Of a stretch of DNA of 64,000 nt, positions 44,122 to 56,187 are shown in pieces. Position 1 is the first letter of the stretch; each line of letters opens with the position of its first letter. The translations under genes were made by a program, and so were the position numbers. The stretch comes from Hyphodiscus hymeniophilus. Lineage: Eukaryota > Ascomycota > Leotiomycetes > Helotiales > Hyphodiscaceae. Location: positions 2,418,001 to 2,482,000 of the forward strand of contig VNKQ01000003.1 in the NCBI GenBank assembly GCA_016508695.1, written 5' to 3'. The notes beneath the pieces are model-generated. The model searched no databases, had not been told where the DNA came from, and saw only the letters and a list, made by a program, of their open reading frames with translations.

Positions 44122-45665
44122 CGGACGATCCGACAGACAATGAGCTTTACAAAGCTCCGGAATGAGCGAACATGGGGCCACGGAAATGGAAAAAGGCCGC
44201 GCAAGCGAGATTCAAAATGTTACGACAGGAGAGACTTTTCTGACAAGACGCAGAGCGGACCCACACTGTACACTGGCTCACAGCTAAGTTTCACAGCGAT
44301 CATCGTTTATGACCGGCTTTACCTCGGATCTGCTGGTGACCACTCGGGCGGGCTTCAGAGCATCGATGCGGCCTCATGATAACATGGTCCTTTTGAGATG
44401 CCTTTCATTGGCAAATCGCTCGACTAAGTCGTGTTATTACATACCAACTGGCTCGGAAGTTGCTCTGAAAGATTTCAACTCTTACTTCCAGTTATGAATC
44501 TGTATTCAAGGACCGCTTCGTTCAAATTCGACGTTCGAATATACGCTGCTCACGAAATGGGGCACCGCTGTGGCTTGTATCTTAGCTGGACTGGCCTCAA
44601 GTATTGCCGTCGCCGTTCAATTCGGATTCAATTGTATTCGGAATAATTCGGACGACAGAGTTCGCTACGGAACTTTATCGCAAGTTAAGAGTACTTACAA
44701 TTAGCGTGTCATTCGCAATGGTTGTGCGATTGTTACACGTCCCAACAAACTTCGAATGATTAAAGGTGTTACGTTCACTTGTGTAAGGTGTCGATCCCTA
44801 GTATCACTTCCAAAAAGGCCCAAGTCGAGAATTAGCTCCCCAACTTCCAGGGACCGCATTCTTTGCTCTGCAGGGTGCCGGTGAGATCTACAGGATGGAG
44901 GGCTGAGCTTCCAGAATTAGAACGTCGAGAAAGTATGGCAACACAATATGCTCCTTTTATAATCCTTCTCTTGATATCAGCTTGGTACTCAAACTGTGCA
45001 CGTCCAGCGATCAAGAAGCGTGCACCGCCTTTTACCCCTTCTTTGTCATATTGGCAATGCGGTGCGAGGTTGCTGCAAAGGTCCACGGCAACCTCATTGC
45101 CGGGTCTATCCTTTGGGGCTGAGTGACTGGTTGAGGCTCTTGTCACTTTGTGCAGTATTGTGACTGGTATTCTCTTAAGCTCTCAAGAAGCATTCCCTTA
45201 TCCTATTTCCGACGTTTTGAGTCCTTTCTTCCTTGTTCTGTAATCAACGTCATGTGGAGCGCCTCTCCACAGTCTTCATTGATTATCTTCTTAGCTGTTG
45301 CTAATCGTTCGTCAAGTGGAGGGTATTTACATCATTTTTAGTTCTGTAATTAACGATAACAGTAGCTGAATGTGGACGGACAAATAGTTGCACCAAAAGC
45401 CACACCTCGACGGTCCCAGTCGTTTTCCCGTGGCAACGCCGAGCGGCTGGGTGGATATGAAATGGAGATGTACAGACTACGCGTAGTCTAGTCTATCGAG
45501 AAACACAAGACTCGGCCGAATACACATTGCCAATAAGGGCCCAATTGAACGATAAAATTCTCTACATAAGATGGGCATGGCCGCCCAAGCTGTCAACATC
45601 AAGTATCGAACATCGCCATTCAAGAGTCTTCCTCACTCCGACAAAGCACTATTTGATCTATCAAT
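44122..45665. other. Gene-poor region
   Basis: About 1.5 kb without a recognised gene. A frame with a hydrophobic start (ATG 44935, MATQYAPFIILLLISAW) is too short and codon-poor to call. AT-rich stretches lie at 44620-44760. Confidence 0.4.
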
Positions 45666-47050
45666 ATGGGCCTTTCATCATTGATTACTACTATATTGAC
45701 AGCAGTCTCTCTCATGGAGCCTGCTTATGCCCTTCCTGTTACGTCAAATTCCCAAAACTCGTTCTGTGACGGAACCGGGTATGGAAGTGATTGGACATAT
45801 TGCAGCTGGGGCATTGGCGACTATACCGCACTCTCATGCACTTGCAATACTCAGCCGTCAGGCCAGTCGTAAATATATCCTACCTTAAAGACCTCACCAC
45901 GATGACTAACAACCCGGCCAGCGATTTGTGCCATTTCTATTCACTCACCAATTATGAAGGCTTCGAATACAATGGCTATGGACAGCCCGAGACTTGCTAC
46001 GACTTCAATTATGCACAGTGGAATGGACAGCTTGGAACTGTATCTTCGGTGAGCCTTGGGGAGGATGCTACAAGTTGCTCGTTGTATTCCCAATCTGGAT
46101 GTGCCGGGTATTCCACTGAGGTTTATTCAACTGTAGCCAAACTCTCTGGCCATGTTTTGTCCTACAAGTGTCACGGACCAGTGGCTCCTCCCCCTGGATA
46201 TTATGGCCCCACAACATCACCGTCTTCTGTCTATCTTCCGTCAACTACCGGTTTAAAGTCTACGAGCTCGAAAGGTGGCATTTCCACTGTACCAATTCAA
46301 ACGACCTCCGTGCCAGGCTATGCACCTCCGCAATACTCGTCCTTGCTGTCAAGCTCGAAATCAGATGGAATAGTCACTTCGCCTACCATAATTTCCACAA
46401 CAAAGCAAGCTTCATCAACACCTGTCTACCCTCCCCCATGGACAGGCCCCTCATCCTCGAGCGGAAAGGGGGGAATAGTTTCGACCTCGCTGCCCGCAGT
46501 GCCTACATACGCACCGCCTGTATATATTTCATACTCCTCCAGCTCGAAGAGTGACGGCCTTCAAACACATACTACCCCTAAGCCGACCTTGACGATTTAC
46601 CTGCCTACCTACGCTCCTCCTGTTACAAGTCCATCCTCTTCTAGCTCGCAGAGCGATGGGATATCAATACATACAACCTCTCAGCCGACCCTACCGTCTT
46701 ACACGCCTACATACCCATCACTTGTATCAATACCATTCTCCTCCAGCTCGGAGAACGGTGGAATTCTGACGCATCCAACTGCTACGAGTGTCCCAGCATA
46801 TTCGACTCCAATCTATATCCCACCCATATCGAGTCCATCCTCTAGCTCTGAGTCAGGAGGCATCCTTGTAACCCCTACAAGTACGCTGGTCTATATTCCT
46901 TCGTATACGACCAAGTTGTCGTCCTCGTCAAGTTCAAAGTACGATGGTCACTCAACCACGACACTGCCGATACCTACCACCCTAAGTCCGGTATACATTC
47001 CTCCACCACCAGCCACGACGTCACAAGGGATCTACTACGGCTATGCATGA
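45666..47050 (+). CDS. Secreted protein: Cys-rich head and Ser/Thr/Pro tandem-repeat tail
   Basis: The protein has 443 residues. Exons are 45666-45868 and 45922-47050; the intron is 53 nt with a GACTAAC branch point, phase 2. Signal peptide: residues 1-23 (LITTILTAVSLMEPAYA). The head (to about residue 140) carries ten cysteines and a C-LYSQSGCAGYS turn that recalls fungal beta/gamma-crystallin-like modules. From about residue 155 come eight or nine degenerate repeats of 30-35 residues, each with a Ser run, a KSDGI- or ENGGI-type core and a P-x-Y-x-PP end. The tail is Ser/Thr-rich and likely heavily O-mannosylated; no GPI-anchor site is evident at the end (GIYYGYA). A cell-wall or extracellular role is inferred from composition. 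Repeat number probably varies between strains. Confidence 0.75.
46250..46960 (+). repeat. Coding tandem repeats (Ser-run / SDGI / PxYxPP units)
   Basis: Eight or nine imperfect units of about 85-105 bases lie inside the secreted-protein gene. The most regular part of each unit encodes SSSSKSDGI or a variant. Confidence 0.7.
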
Positions 47051-47918
47051 AACTTAGGGAAGGGAGAGATACAATCAGGCAGTCGTGGTGCGGCTGGATG
47101 ATGGCCTTGCTCCTGACCAGATTGATGTGTTCCCGAAGAGCAGAGGTGAAGTTATTGCTTTGATTGTTTGACATTTTAAGTAAATTGAGGGTTGGGCTTC
47201 GCACAGCGGGTATCGTATGGAATGGGTTGACTTCGTACGTTGCTTCTAATGAGGATTCCAACAATGTAACTTAGAACAGTCAGTGGCTTTTTTTCTTTGA
47301 ACCATTGTAGAGATCACCCTTCTTCTCTTCAAAGTAGTGCCATATGATGTCCCATAAGCACTTTGAATGTATCCTCCTCGCTCAGCCGCCGCCCTGTAAA
47401 CCTTCTCCCGATGCAGGACTTCGAACTTTTAGCAAAGTCATTGCCCTGAGCTCCCGGCTGGCCGCGAAGGATTCAGCCCTGACACGGGTTGAATGGAAAG
47501 GAACGGGAAATCCAACCCACCATCTCCCTCATTCTCTACTTCCGACGGTTCGCAGAGATTACTGTTTTGTTCATGCGTTTCCATTCGCCCAAGTCACGCC
47601 ACAAAGCTTCCCCTCCGCCACCACCATCTTTGGCCGTGACTTCAGCTGCAAGCAATAAAGAACTCGTTTCCTTGAATGCGCTGCGCGAATATTGCGAGTT
47701 CACTGCTAGGTAATCCGACTGCTTTTCGTTGTCGAGGATGAAGCATTGAGTCTTTTTTCAACATGTTCTGATGTTCTCCGTATTCTCAGTTGAATCATAA
47801 CGTTCAAGATTCATCCTGTTCTGCATCCATCACAACGGCTCTCTCAAAACACGGGAACTGCCACTTTTATCTCGCTATCAAGTTCAGAGTAAGTTCTCCC
47901 TTGGCTCGTTTGCGCATC
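47051..47918. other. Intergenic region
   Basis: About 870 bases. No gene is seen. The right end is open in the arrestin frame from 47790, so an upstream start is possible. Confidence 0.45.
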
Positions 47919-50080
47919 ATGTTTCGACTTCGAGACGTTGCCGTCGTACTTGACCCTCCTCCACACGGGGTCTACACTTTCGAAGATGCTGTTACCGGGA
48001 GGGTTCTCTTTGAAAGCCATCGCGATGAGAAGCTCGATTGTTGTGAAGTCTATTTTCACTGCTGGGTCGGCACACACGTGATGCAAAATACCGGTAACCA
48101 TCAAACAACCCAGATCCAGACAGTCAACTACATAGACAAAGACGTCTTGTTTGGCACTTCAAAGAAAGTGTACGTCGGGAAAAGCGAGACTCTCCAGAAA
48201 GGCGTGCGGTACGAATGGCAATTTCAGTTCGATTTCCGCTCTGAAGTCGATGATGCTGCTTCTTTGCCCTCAAGCGGGAATTATGGTAATGGGAAGATTG
48301 AGTACAAGATTGTCGCCATGCCAATGTCTCCAGCTCAGGCCGCAGCTGGTGACCGCACCTATAGCAAATTCATGGACCCAAATGACCAGCTTTTTCAGAA
48401 GAAAGCTCCCATTGAAATGACTGGACTTTTTATATCTGCGGCCAAACATATAGGCGGAGCTGTTGAGCAAGAACTTCAGTTCATGAAGATTCGGGTAACC
48501 GATTCCGTCAATGGGACTATGAGGGATTTCCAGTCAAGCCATGAGATTGCATCGAGTTGTCTGCCCCAGCTTCCGCCATCCCTTGGTGCTGCGCCAGAGA
48601 CACGTGGATTGTTTTCGAAATCGGCTCACATACCGTTTGAAGTGGAACTCCAAATCCCATGCGAAATCATCGAGGCTGCTTACTTTCCACTGTACTTGAA
48701 AGTGACCTCCCCGTTGAGAGGATGGGCCGAGGATCCACCGCCAGCCACTCTCACTGCGCTCAAAATCAAGCTGGTTTCCCTCACAGTGGAGCGAGCAACT
48801 GCATGGGTCGAAACTCATACCAATAGTCTACTTCTTCTCGATGCCAAAGGCCTCAACGTACCTCTTGCGGAAGGTGGTGTTGATTTGGGCCAGCTCTTTG
48901 CGATTCGAGTTTCAGGTCCCGGTATTGTTCCTTCATTCGACACTCGTCTGATGACGCGGAAGTACCTCTTACCCGTCAAAGCCAGAATTGAAATAGCAGG
49001 AAAGGAGTTCCACGCCAAATTCCCAGATGTTAGAAACTTCGACATTGTTTCGCAATATGTTGCTGTTGGTCATGCCCCGCCTCCACCACCCGTAGCAACA
49101 GCAGTAGCACCTCCCAAGGAAGCAATTCCGTCAGTTCCGCAGGTATCTCCGAGAGACAAAACTTTTTTCCAGCTTCAGTACAGTTACATTGGGAGGATCT
49201 ATCAGAATACCCCAGGGGTTATCAGGGAGGGAAATGTATTGGAAGCCGCACTCGCTGTTTCCCGAGCGCTCACCAGATATGAAGTCCCCCACGAATTCCC
49301 TGGCGGCTCACTTATCAGGATTTTGCCATATAGATATGACAGCATTCGAACGAATTCCAGCAATTTTGACAAAGTGACTGATAGTCAAAAGATCAATACT
49401 TGTTTCGCCGAGGAGCAAAGTCTGACCATTATCGAGCCGGTGGGATGGTCACCGGAGGAGCGGTTGCAAATCAAGTTGAACTACAGCGATGCCATTAACG
49501 GAGCAGATTTGACAGTATGGTTTCCAAGTAAGATTATTTGCTTCAGCGCTTTTGATAATTTCTGATTTGAGGATTAGCAACCCTGATATGGCACAACGAG
49601 CAACAGAAGAAGTGGGGCAAAGAGACAAAGGACCAAGCGGATGCCATCAAACTTGACGCAGTATCTCTTTTCAATTATCGTCTGTCGTGTGCGATCACGC
49701 GCGACCAACTCACTGAAGCTCAACTTGGAGATTTTGCTGGCTTGTATTTCACGTTTCGCAGGGACTTGCATCATCATAGGAAGCATATTGATGTGAATGG
49801 CGCTCGGTAAGTTACGTCGGCCCCTGCGTCCTTCGTTGATGACCACTGGTGCTGAAATATAAAGGCTTGCTAACAAATGGTATAATATAGTATTGCAGTG
49901 GGAAAGTACCCCCAGCTTCTGAGCGTCCTGGAGCACATCGGCGTCAACCTCGAGGAAGAGAAAGGCAAGGAGAGGATGCCGGCGCCGGTCGTGGACAAGG
50001 GCAAGGGAGTTGAGCCGGACTACGAGAACGAGTTGGTGAATGGAACGAAGAAGCACTCTTTCTTTCACTGGAAACACTGA
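47919..50080 (+). CDS. Arrestin-like (N-terminal arrestin fold) protein
   Basis: The protein has 675 residues. Exons are 47919-49527, 49578-49806 and 49891-50080; both introns carry GTAAG donors, and the second has a GCTAAC branch point. The N-terminal domain begins DVAVVLDPPPHGVYTFEDAVTG, the typical opening strand pair of fungal arrestin-like proteins, and runs to about residue 170. A second sandwich follows to about residue 420. Then come a Pro/Ala linker (HAPPPPPVATAVAPP) and a further conserved part of about 190 residues. The end is Lys/Glu-rich. No PPxY is seen, which would be expected for Rsp5 adaptors that drive endocytosis of transporters. Cytosolic, no signal. A scaffold or cargo-adaptor role is inferred from the fold only. 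Confidence 0.8.
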
Positions 50081-50559
50081 TTGGAAGGTTGGGCTGTCAC
50101 TGAAAGCGTAAACTCGCTTAGTACCGAGCCCCTTTATTTTACCGTCAGGGTGCAGTCTGGAGCAAACAAGGTGTCAACGGTGTTTGGGTATGTTATTTGC
50201 TGGAGTTTGGCAGAACTGAATATGTGATCGAATGATTGGTGACAAGTCTTTGATTTAGTTGGTAATCGGGTCACTGACAGGTCTCTTGCGCTTCAGTCGA
50301 GGTCATAATTCATCTTCGAGACCCTTTGACCACGTACATTGAGTGTTCTTCGTAAAGAGCTCTGTGAATCATCTCCATAATTCTTTACCTCGTGTGAGTA
50401 GCTATGAATCACAACTCGGACCCTAAAGCCTAAAAGCATTTTCATGACTCCGAATCTCAAGCCTCTCCTTCAACATATCATCATCAACCTCATATGCGGC
50501 AAACAATAACACAGCATCTTCAAGCCCAAGTATACATCAAACCACTCATACGCACTGAT
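50081..50559. other. Intergenic region
   Basis: About 480 bases. Only flanking UTR or promoter sequence is expected. The frame is open from 50494, but the Cys/His start at 50560 is preferred. Confidence 0.45.
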
Positions 50560-51363
50560 ATGTGCCATCAAATATTAAAACGACATACCTGCGGCCATTT
50601 AACTCACGCTTCCCTAGCAACCTGCGCGACTCCCACAACACCAAGCCATCAAAGAACTATCTCATACTCCCCCTTTTCGACACCGTGTCCTTCTTGTCGA
50701 GCACGAAGCTTTCCGTCGATGGATAGCGCACCGGTAACCATGAGGCAATCAGTGCCTCCTCCATATGTTACCGTTTCCCCCGCCTCAATGCCACCACCGT
50801 ACACACCTCCGCAGTCGATGGTTTACCAGCCGTTCTTCTACCCCATCCAGACTCCTGCAGCCCCGACCTTCCAACACCTCCAACCAGCCTCGACAATCCC
50901 ACCTCAGCAGGCCTCACCGCAACAGGCGATGACATTATTCTCCTCCCCGATCATTCCCAACAATACCATCCTGTCCATTCCGTCCTTCGTCCCCAACAAC
51001 GCCGTAAGAGTCTTCCAAACACCACCACCATTCCCACCTTTTTTCCCCGGCCAGGTACCATCCTGGGTACCGCGCGAGACGCGTTACGAGCTGCACCGAG
51101 GTGTTCTGACACCAGTTGAGCACTTCGCTGGTCCGACAACTCTCCATACAGGGCGGGGCTGGAACCCAATCCATGGCTATGATACTGGACCGCTTCCCCC
51201 AAGCACGGGTGGTGGTATTGCTCTTGCGAATCTTGCACGATCGCTGAACCATGCTGCTGATTCGAGCGCTGGTAGTGGTGGAGGTGATGCGCGTTCTCAA
51301 CCAGCCGGAGTGGGAACTCGGGAATCCGGAATGGATGGTTGGGTAGCGGTCGTGACAACATAG
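50560..51363 (+). CDS. Pro/Gln-rich protein with Cys/His N-terminus
   Basis: As read the protein has 267 residues, single exon. The N-terminus (MCHQILKRHTCGH, then LATCATP, and a CPSCRAR pair at residues 47-53) is typical of a common Pezizomycotina family of unknown function. The centre is Pro/Gln/Tyr-rich (PPPYVTV, PPPYTPPQS), low complexity. A short conserved-looking part follows (WVPRETRYELHRGVLTPVEHF). The frame ends at TAG 51361-51363, but the neighbouring frame continues protein-like (GSGRDNIGVPRPECERKGD) to 51533. The missing base would fall in the GGG run at 51341-51343, which would extend the protein by about 57 residues. Function unknown; no membrane segment or signal peptide. Confidence 0.65.
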   Translation: MCHQILKRHTCGHLTHASLATCATPTTPSHQRTISYSPFSTPCPSCRARSFPSMDSAPVTMRQSVPPPYVTVSPASMPPPYTPPQSMVYQPFFYPIQTPAAPTFQHLQPASTIPPQQASPQQAMTLFSSPIIPNNTILSIPSFVPNNAVRVFQTPPPFPPFFPGQVPSWVPRETRYELHRGVLTPVEHFAGPTTLHTGRGWNPIHGYDTGPLPPSTGGGIALANLARSLNHAADSSAGSGGGDARSQPAGVGTRESGMDGWVAVVTT

Positions 51364-51773
51364 GAGTCCCGAGACCTGAGTGTGAGAGAAAGGGTGATAG
51401 TAGTCAAGCAGAAGGTACCGTTGAGGCTTCTATGGTTGAAGGAGATGCCTCTGATATTCAAATTCGGAACGGGGGTAGGATCACGAGAAGTGAGATGGAT
51501 AGGAATTTGGCGGCAGCCGAGGCTGAGAGCTGAATGCTGGAGGTTCGCGGGGTGATGGTAGATGCGTTGATGGGTTGAGTTTGCCTTCAAGTTCTGTTGA
51601 CGCGATACTTTTATCGTTGACCTGCTGCGATATTTTGGAGTGGCCCAGAAAGATGGCTGTGTGGCGATGAAATTTAGACAAAGTAAAATACATCATATGT
51701 CTACCATGCGATCTATCTCTATCCAACTTTTAATGTCTCATCTTTCATGCAATGCAACACGCTAATATGAAAT
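51364..51773. other. Convergent 3' region
   Basis: About 400 bases between converging genes. The left 170 bases may be coding if the upstream frameshift is a sequence error. Confidence 0.45.
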
Positions 51774-53377
51774 TCAACGACCAGAGGAGAAAGAAACGAC
51801 CGCCCACTTGCCATTCCATGCCCATTTCCTCGCACCACTATCACCGCCCCCACCTTCCTTAGCAAGAAGCTCTTCATCTAGACCGGGCTTCAGGCCGACA
51901 ACCACGTCTGCTTTGCACGTGCGTAAGGAAAGAACATTGACTCCAGATCCAGGTCCTAAAGGTCCAATCGCATCTGCAAATGGTGTTGTTGGATCCCACA
52001 AAGCCTGCGAACGTTAGGAGATCCAAACATTGGGCAGAAGAACTTACATCTCCAGTCAATTTTCGGTAGTTCAAGTCGCCCTTGAAAATGACAAACTCCG
52101 CTTCCTTCAAATCCTCATGCAGACGGGGCTCAGTGGCTGGAAGTCTCCAGAAGCTTCCTCCCTGTGTCCAGAAATTGTTAGGTCGGATAGTGAGCTGACC
52201 TTCAGCGTGAAAATTGCTCCATTCAGAGAATAGAAATGATATCTCATCGACCTCTTTCTGGGAAAGTGGTTGAGGCTTTGTACTCGTGTTATTTTCCTCG
52301 TCAGAGGGCGTCGAATAGAAGGATTGCGGGTCGGCCAGGACGTTGAGCAGAGCAGCAAAGTCGCTTGGTAGAACATCCGAGACAAACCAAGGGATTGATT
52401 TGGGGTGAAGAACAATGTTCGTAGCAAGACCTGAGGAGAGGAGGAACCCAGCTAGTATGAGATCAACATAGAGCTCGAAGCCCGCATTGTCAAGCACAAT
52501 ATCCACTCTACGTTCCTGCTTTCCTTCTTTCTTCGCTTTCTTGAGGACTTTGTATGCAACTTCCAGATCATTAACAATGATGTTTGCTTCCGAAGCCTTG
52601 CGTGCCTCTGATCCTTGCAATTTTTGTATGTCTTCATATGTCATGTTCGTCAGGAGTGAGAGGTCGGTGGCATTTCCCCAGAGACAAATCTCGCACATTT
52701 CCATGAACAGGGCTTTCTCTGCCTCTTCGACCTCTGCTTCCGATTTATCACTCTTGTGCTCCATTTGTGTTATGAGTTCGTGATACTGGGCTGCGAGTTC
52801 GAGGACGGCTGGACGAGAGGATCGGAAGGTGCCCATCTTTTGTTTCGAGAACACATCATAATTTTTCCATTGTTTCGAGAGTGCAAAGCACGTCGCAATC
52901 CGTCTGGTCGATTAGCTAATGTAATTTACGGGATGAAATGGCAGTCGTACCGGTAGAGATAGCATTCCGCATATAGCCATGCAACATTGAACCACGATGG
53001 ATTTCCACGTTGTTCCAACTCCTTGTTATATAGTGCGATGTCGGATTTACCATCATCTGGAAGAGGCCTTCCGTTGTTAATTTGGCCCTGAACGAAGCGT
53101 GGAAACGTACGTCAATTTGCGATCATGTTGCAGCTCGTATTTGAGCTTGGCTAGGTCCTCAACAATTCGCTTGCCCTCTTCTCTTTTCGTCTCTTCGCTT
53201 GTCTCTGATACAGCTCGGTGTACGTCGTCAATTGCGCCGGTCTGTACAGTTAGCAGAGTCCTTGTAGAAGGGGTGGTAGCTTACAAGAATCACTGGCCAC
53301 CTATCTCTCGCGGATATGTACGCAAATGAGGTCTTGTCCGCTGTAGACGACAAGGGGGTTTTGGTGTCGTACTCCAT
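51774..53377 (-). CDS. DUF89/ARMT1-type damage-control phosphatase
   Basis: The protein has 475 residues. Minus-strand exons: 53377-53285, 53241-53111, 53067-52951, 52903-52048 and 52004-51774. All phases agree and sum to 476 codons. Family motifs in order: RWPVIL near the N-terminus, WGNATDLSLL, VLDNAGFELYVDL (metal-binding Asp/Asn), FKGDLNYRKLTGD and LRTCKAD. These are the signatures of the subfamily III DUF89 proteins (yeast Ymr027w, human ARMT1). Such enzymes hydrolyse harmful or side-product phosphate esters, such as fructose-1-phosphate, with a divalent metal (Mn/Ni). Cytosolic. The upstream in-frame sequence (to 53482) is also open but lacks homology, so ATG 53377 is preferred. Confidence 0.92.
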
Positions 53378-54971
53378 CTTGCTGTTGTCGACCCTGGGGA
53401 GCTGCGAGTCAATTGACTTCTTACAGAAGCTTCGGGATCCGTAAATGAATACGGTCTGTTTCAACCTTCTTCGCTGTCGCAAGATGGTGGATTATGCGTC
53501 AAATCGTAGTGGGGGTTTGCGGGGCAGAAATGTGCAATATCACGTGATCAAACATACACTTATCGTGTTTTCCTTCTTGACGTTCCAGTAAAGAAGCACA
53601 TTGCATTACTGGTACCATTCATTTACGTTATCTCAGTCTACGGCTGGAGTAAGCGTTTTGACGAGTTAGTCAGCTCCTTCGCCCCTGGTAGGAGAAGATT
53701 ACCACTCCACCATTTTACAAGGCGTAGTTATTGAGCAAGCAAAATATCTAGGGGATGAGTTTTATATTGACATTATTCCGCAAATTTTGGCTGTTTCCTC
53801 AGGAAGTCGTTTCGTAACACTTTTCCTTCGATGTCACGGAAGCTGAAAATGACTTCAAGCAGGGTTGTCCATTGCCTTGCCCAGTGCCACGAAAAGAGGT
53901 TTCTCGTTAGTGGAGTTCGAGTATGAACCCTCAGAAAAACACCCCTAAAGCTGTCCCAGTTCCCAAGGAATACGGAATACGGGGACACCAGGGGATACCT
54001 CATAGATATCCTTGATCTTGTATCTACAGCTTGGCCATGCTGACTAGAACAGCAGTTCAACTCTTTAGCGTCAAAACGGACGAGTACGTCTCAGTATCTT
54101 GCTACTGGTTAGACCGCAAACCCTGGCGAAATATTTATTACATTTCGAAGAAAGCTGCTGGTGAAAGTCGGAATTTTCGCTCGCGAGGAAGCGCGCCCCT
54201 GAGCCCTTCGCTTATGGAAAGGGGTCGGTTACGTTTACGAAAGTACATGTGCGCGAAAGGCTGAATCATGAACATCGCATACGATGCGTTGCCATTCTTG
54301 TCGTCTCTGACTCTATTCCATTCCCTCTGTGATGTCTTTGTACCCCATACTCTGAATGGTGAGTCAGAAATTATTCTCTTTCCTCAAGGTCCATCTTTCA
54401 TTGTGATATATATTAGCGTAATTAATAGTCAAAGTGAAGTAATTCAACCAAGCGCGAGTAAATGGCGGGAGTAACTATGACTTTACCTGAAAGGGTCATC
54501 AGAGGGGAGCAGAGTTGTGCGCGCGGTGTACAGCAACACTATCAAATTACAGGAACCTCCTAAAGCCTCTACTACCGGCCCCATACCAAAAGGCGCGGTG
54601 AGCACCGGATTAGAGACCTCGGGTATGATAATAGCGAAGAGCATGTTACAATGAATGTACTACCATCCAGTCAATCCAGATCTATCAATGCTCCCCCATT
54701 CATAAGAAATCATCCTTCGAAGGATGAGTGCAAATCATTCGCCGCATGAAAGCCCAACACGTGATCGTGAATCGCGCTAAGAAACACCAGCCACCTCCCA
54801 GCCTCCATTTCAATGCCACGAACGTGTGATTCCTAGGCCTATCAACAATGATGCACCCAAATATGCTTTACAAGTATTAATACACTTCAGTTTTGCTAAC
54901 CTTCTTACCCCCGAACTAACAGAAGTCGTTGCTTCCTCCTTCTTGCCTGTACAAGTAGAATCAAGAGAATA
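53378..54971. other. Gene-poor divergent upstream region
   Basis: 1.6 kb between divergent genes. No gene is recognised. Both promoters lie here, with CT-rich leader sequence at 54880-54970. Confidence 0.45.
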
Positions 54972-56187
54972 ATGCCATATTTTGGCAACTCCCCTGAGGC
55001 ATTAACACCTCGAGATTCCAATTCGAACACATGCAGAGGTATTACGCAAAACGGGTTGCCTTGCAAAAGACCTCTCAAGTCTCCAAACTCATCGCCGAGT
55101 TCGAGTCCGCAGAGAGCAAGCGCAGATGGCTTTTGCTGGCAGCATAAAGATCAAGTGCAGACGAGAGAGCCTCGGTCCAACGCGAAGTTGAAGGCACGAA
55201 CATCTATCGATACACTTGCTGAGAGACTGGGTTTTCTCGAAATTGAACAACGCAGGCGCCGAAAAACTCCTCCAAAGCAGGAGATCCAAGCTCGTCCTGG
55301 AAGAAAGCCACAGCCAAAGAGCAATCTGGGGCTATTCTGTTGTATCGGCGAGGCTGATGAAGGACGGAGAGCTCCAAGACCAGCCAGCAAAGTCCCCCGA
55401 AGGACCACAGCAACTTTGCCGAATCAAATAAATACTATTCGCCCTGCGATTGTACGAGATCCATCCTCACGGACGGGAGAATTGCTCTCCCTTATACCAA
55501 CATCCACCACACCAGAAACAACGGCACTCCTACTTGCAGAACTGGCGAAACCATTCTCGAAGCACGATGATTTTGGGTTCATTTATATGTTTGTAAGTAG
55601 TGGGCACGCGATTAGTGTCCTACCCAAGCCTGCTTCGGGAGCAACGCTCCAGAAAATCTATTTGTGCTATCTTCTGACTCCTCCAGTGGCTCACTCCAGA
55701 AAGCCTCTCCTCAACTCCGTCTCCAGAAGCTGCGAAATCCCTCCTATCACCACCAACACGACCGACTGGCCAACGACGACCCTCAGACGTAATCAACACT
55801 TTTGCATCGAACGTTCAAAACTCCAACAAGAAATCCATACTACTGAAGATTGGCAGAGCGCAGAATGTACACCGGCGGTTGAATCAATGGACACGGCAAT
55901 GTGGCTATGACCTCTCACTAATCCGATATTACCCGTACCAGTCCAGCACGCTCTCCTCAACTAGTATCAACGCACCACCAGCGACGCCGAGGAAGGTAGC
56001 AAATGTTAACAAGGTGGAGAGGTTGATCCATATCGAGTTGCACGGGAAGAGAGCCAGTCATGGTAAGTGTGAAGCCTGCGGGAAAGAGCATAGGGAGTGG
56101 TTTGAAGTGGAGGGAAACAGGAATGGGGTAAAGGCTGTTGATGAAGTTGTGCGAAGATGGGTTGATTGGGGAGAAAGAGCTGCTTGA
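54972..56187 (+). CDS. T5orf172 GIY-YIG-type nuclease-domain protein
   Basis: The protein has 373 residues. Exons are 54972-55592 and 55687-56187; the intron is 94 nt, phase 0. Near residues 18-70 a Cys/His set (TCRGITQNGLPCKRP, then GFCWQHKD) resembles the small zinc motif that heads many fungal members. The middle is basic. The GIY-YIG-like T5orf172 domain starts with FGFIYMFWLTPES across the intron, then KIGRAQNVHRRLNQW and LIRYYPY, and ends near ELHGKRASHGKC with a further CEACG. Members are found in fungi and viruses; the fungal type is linked to Mug113 of fission yeast, with no proven activity. A DNA or RNA strand-cutting role is inferred from the fold. Confidence 0.82.

Noticed and set aside
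44863..45126. Frame with hydrophobic start (ATG 44935), possible small secreted protein
   Set aside because: Only about 64 residues, no further support, and the opposite strand is equally open.
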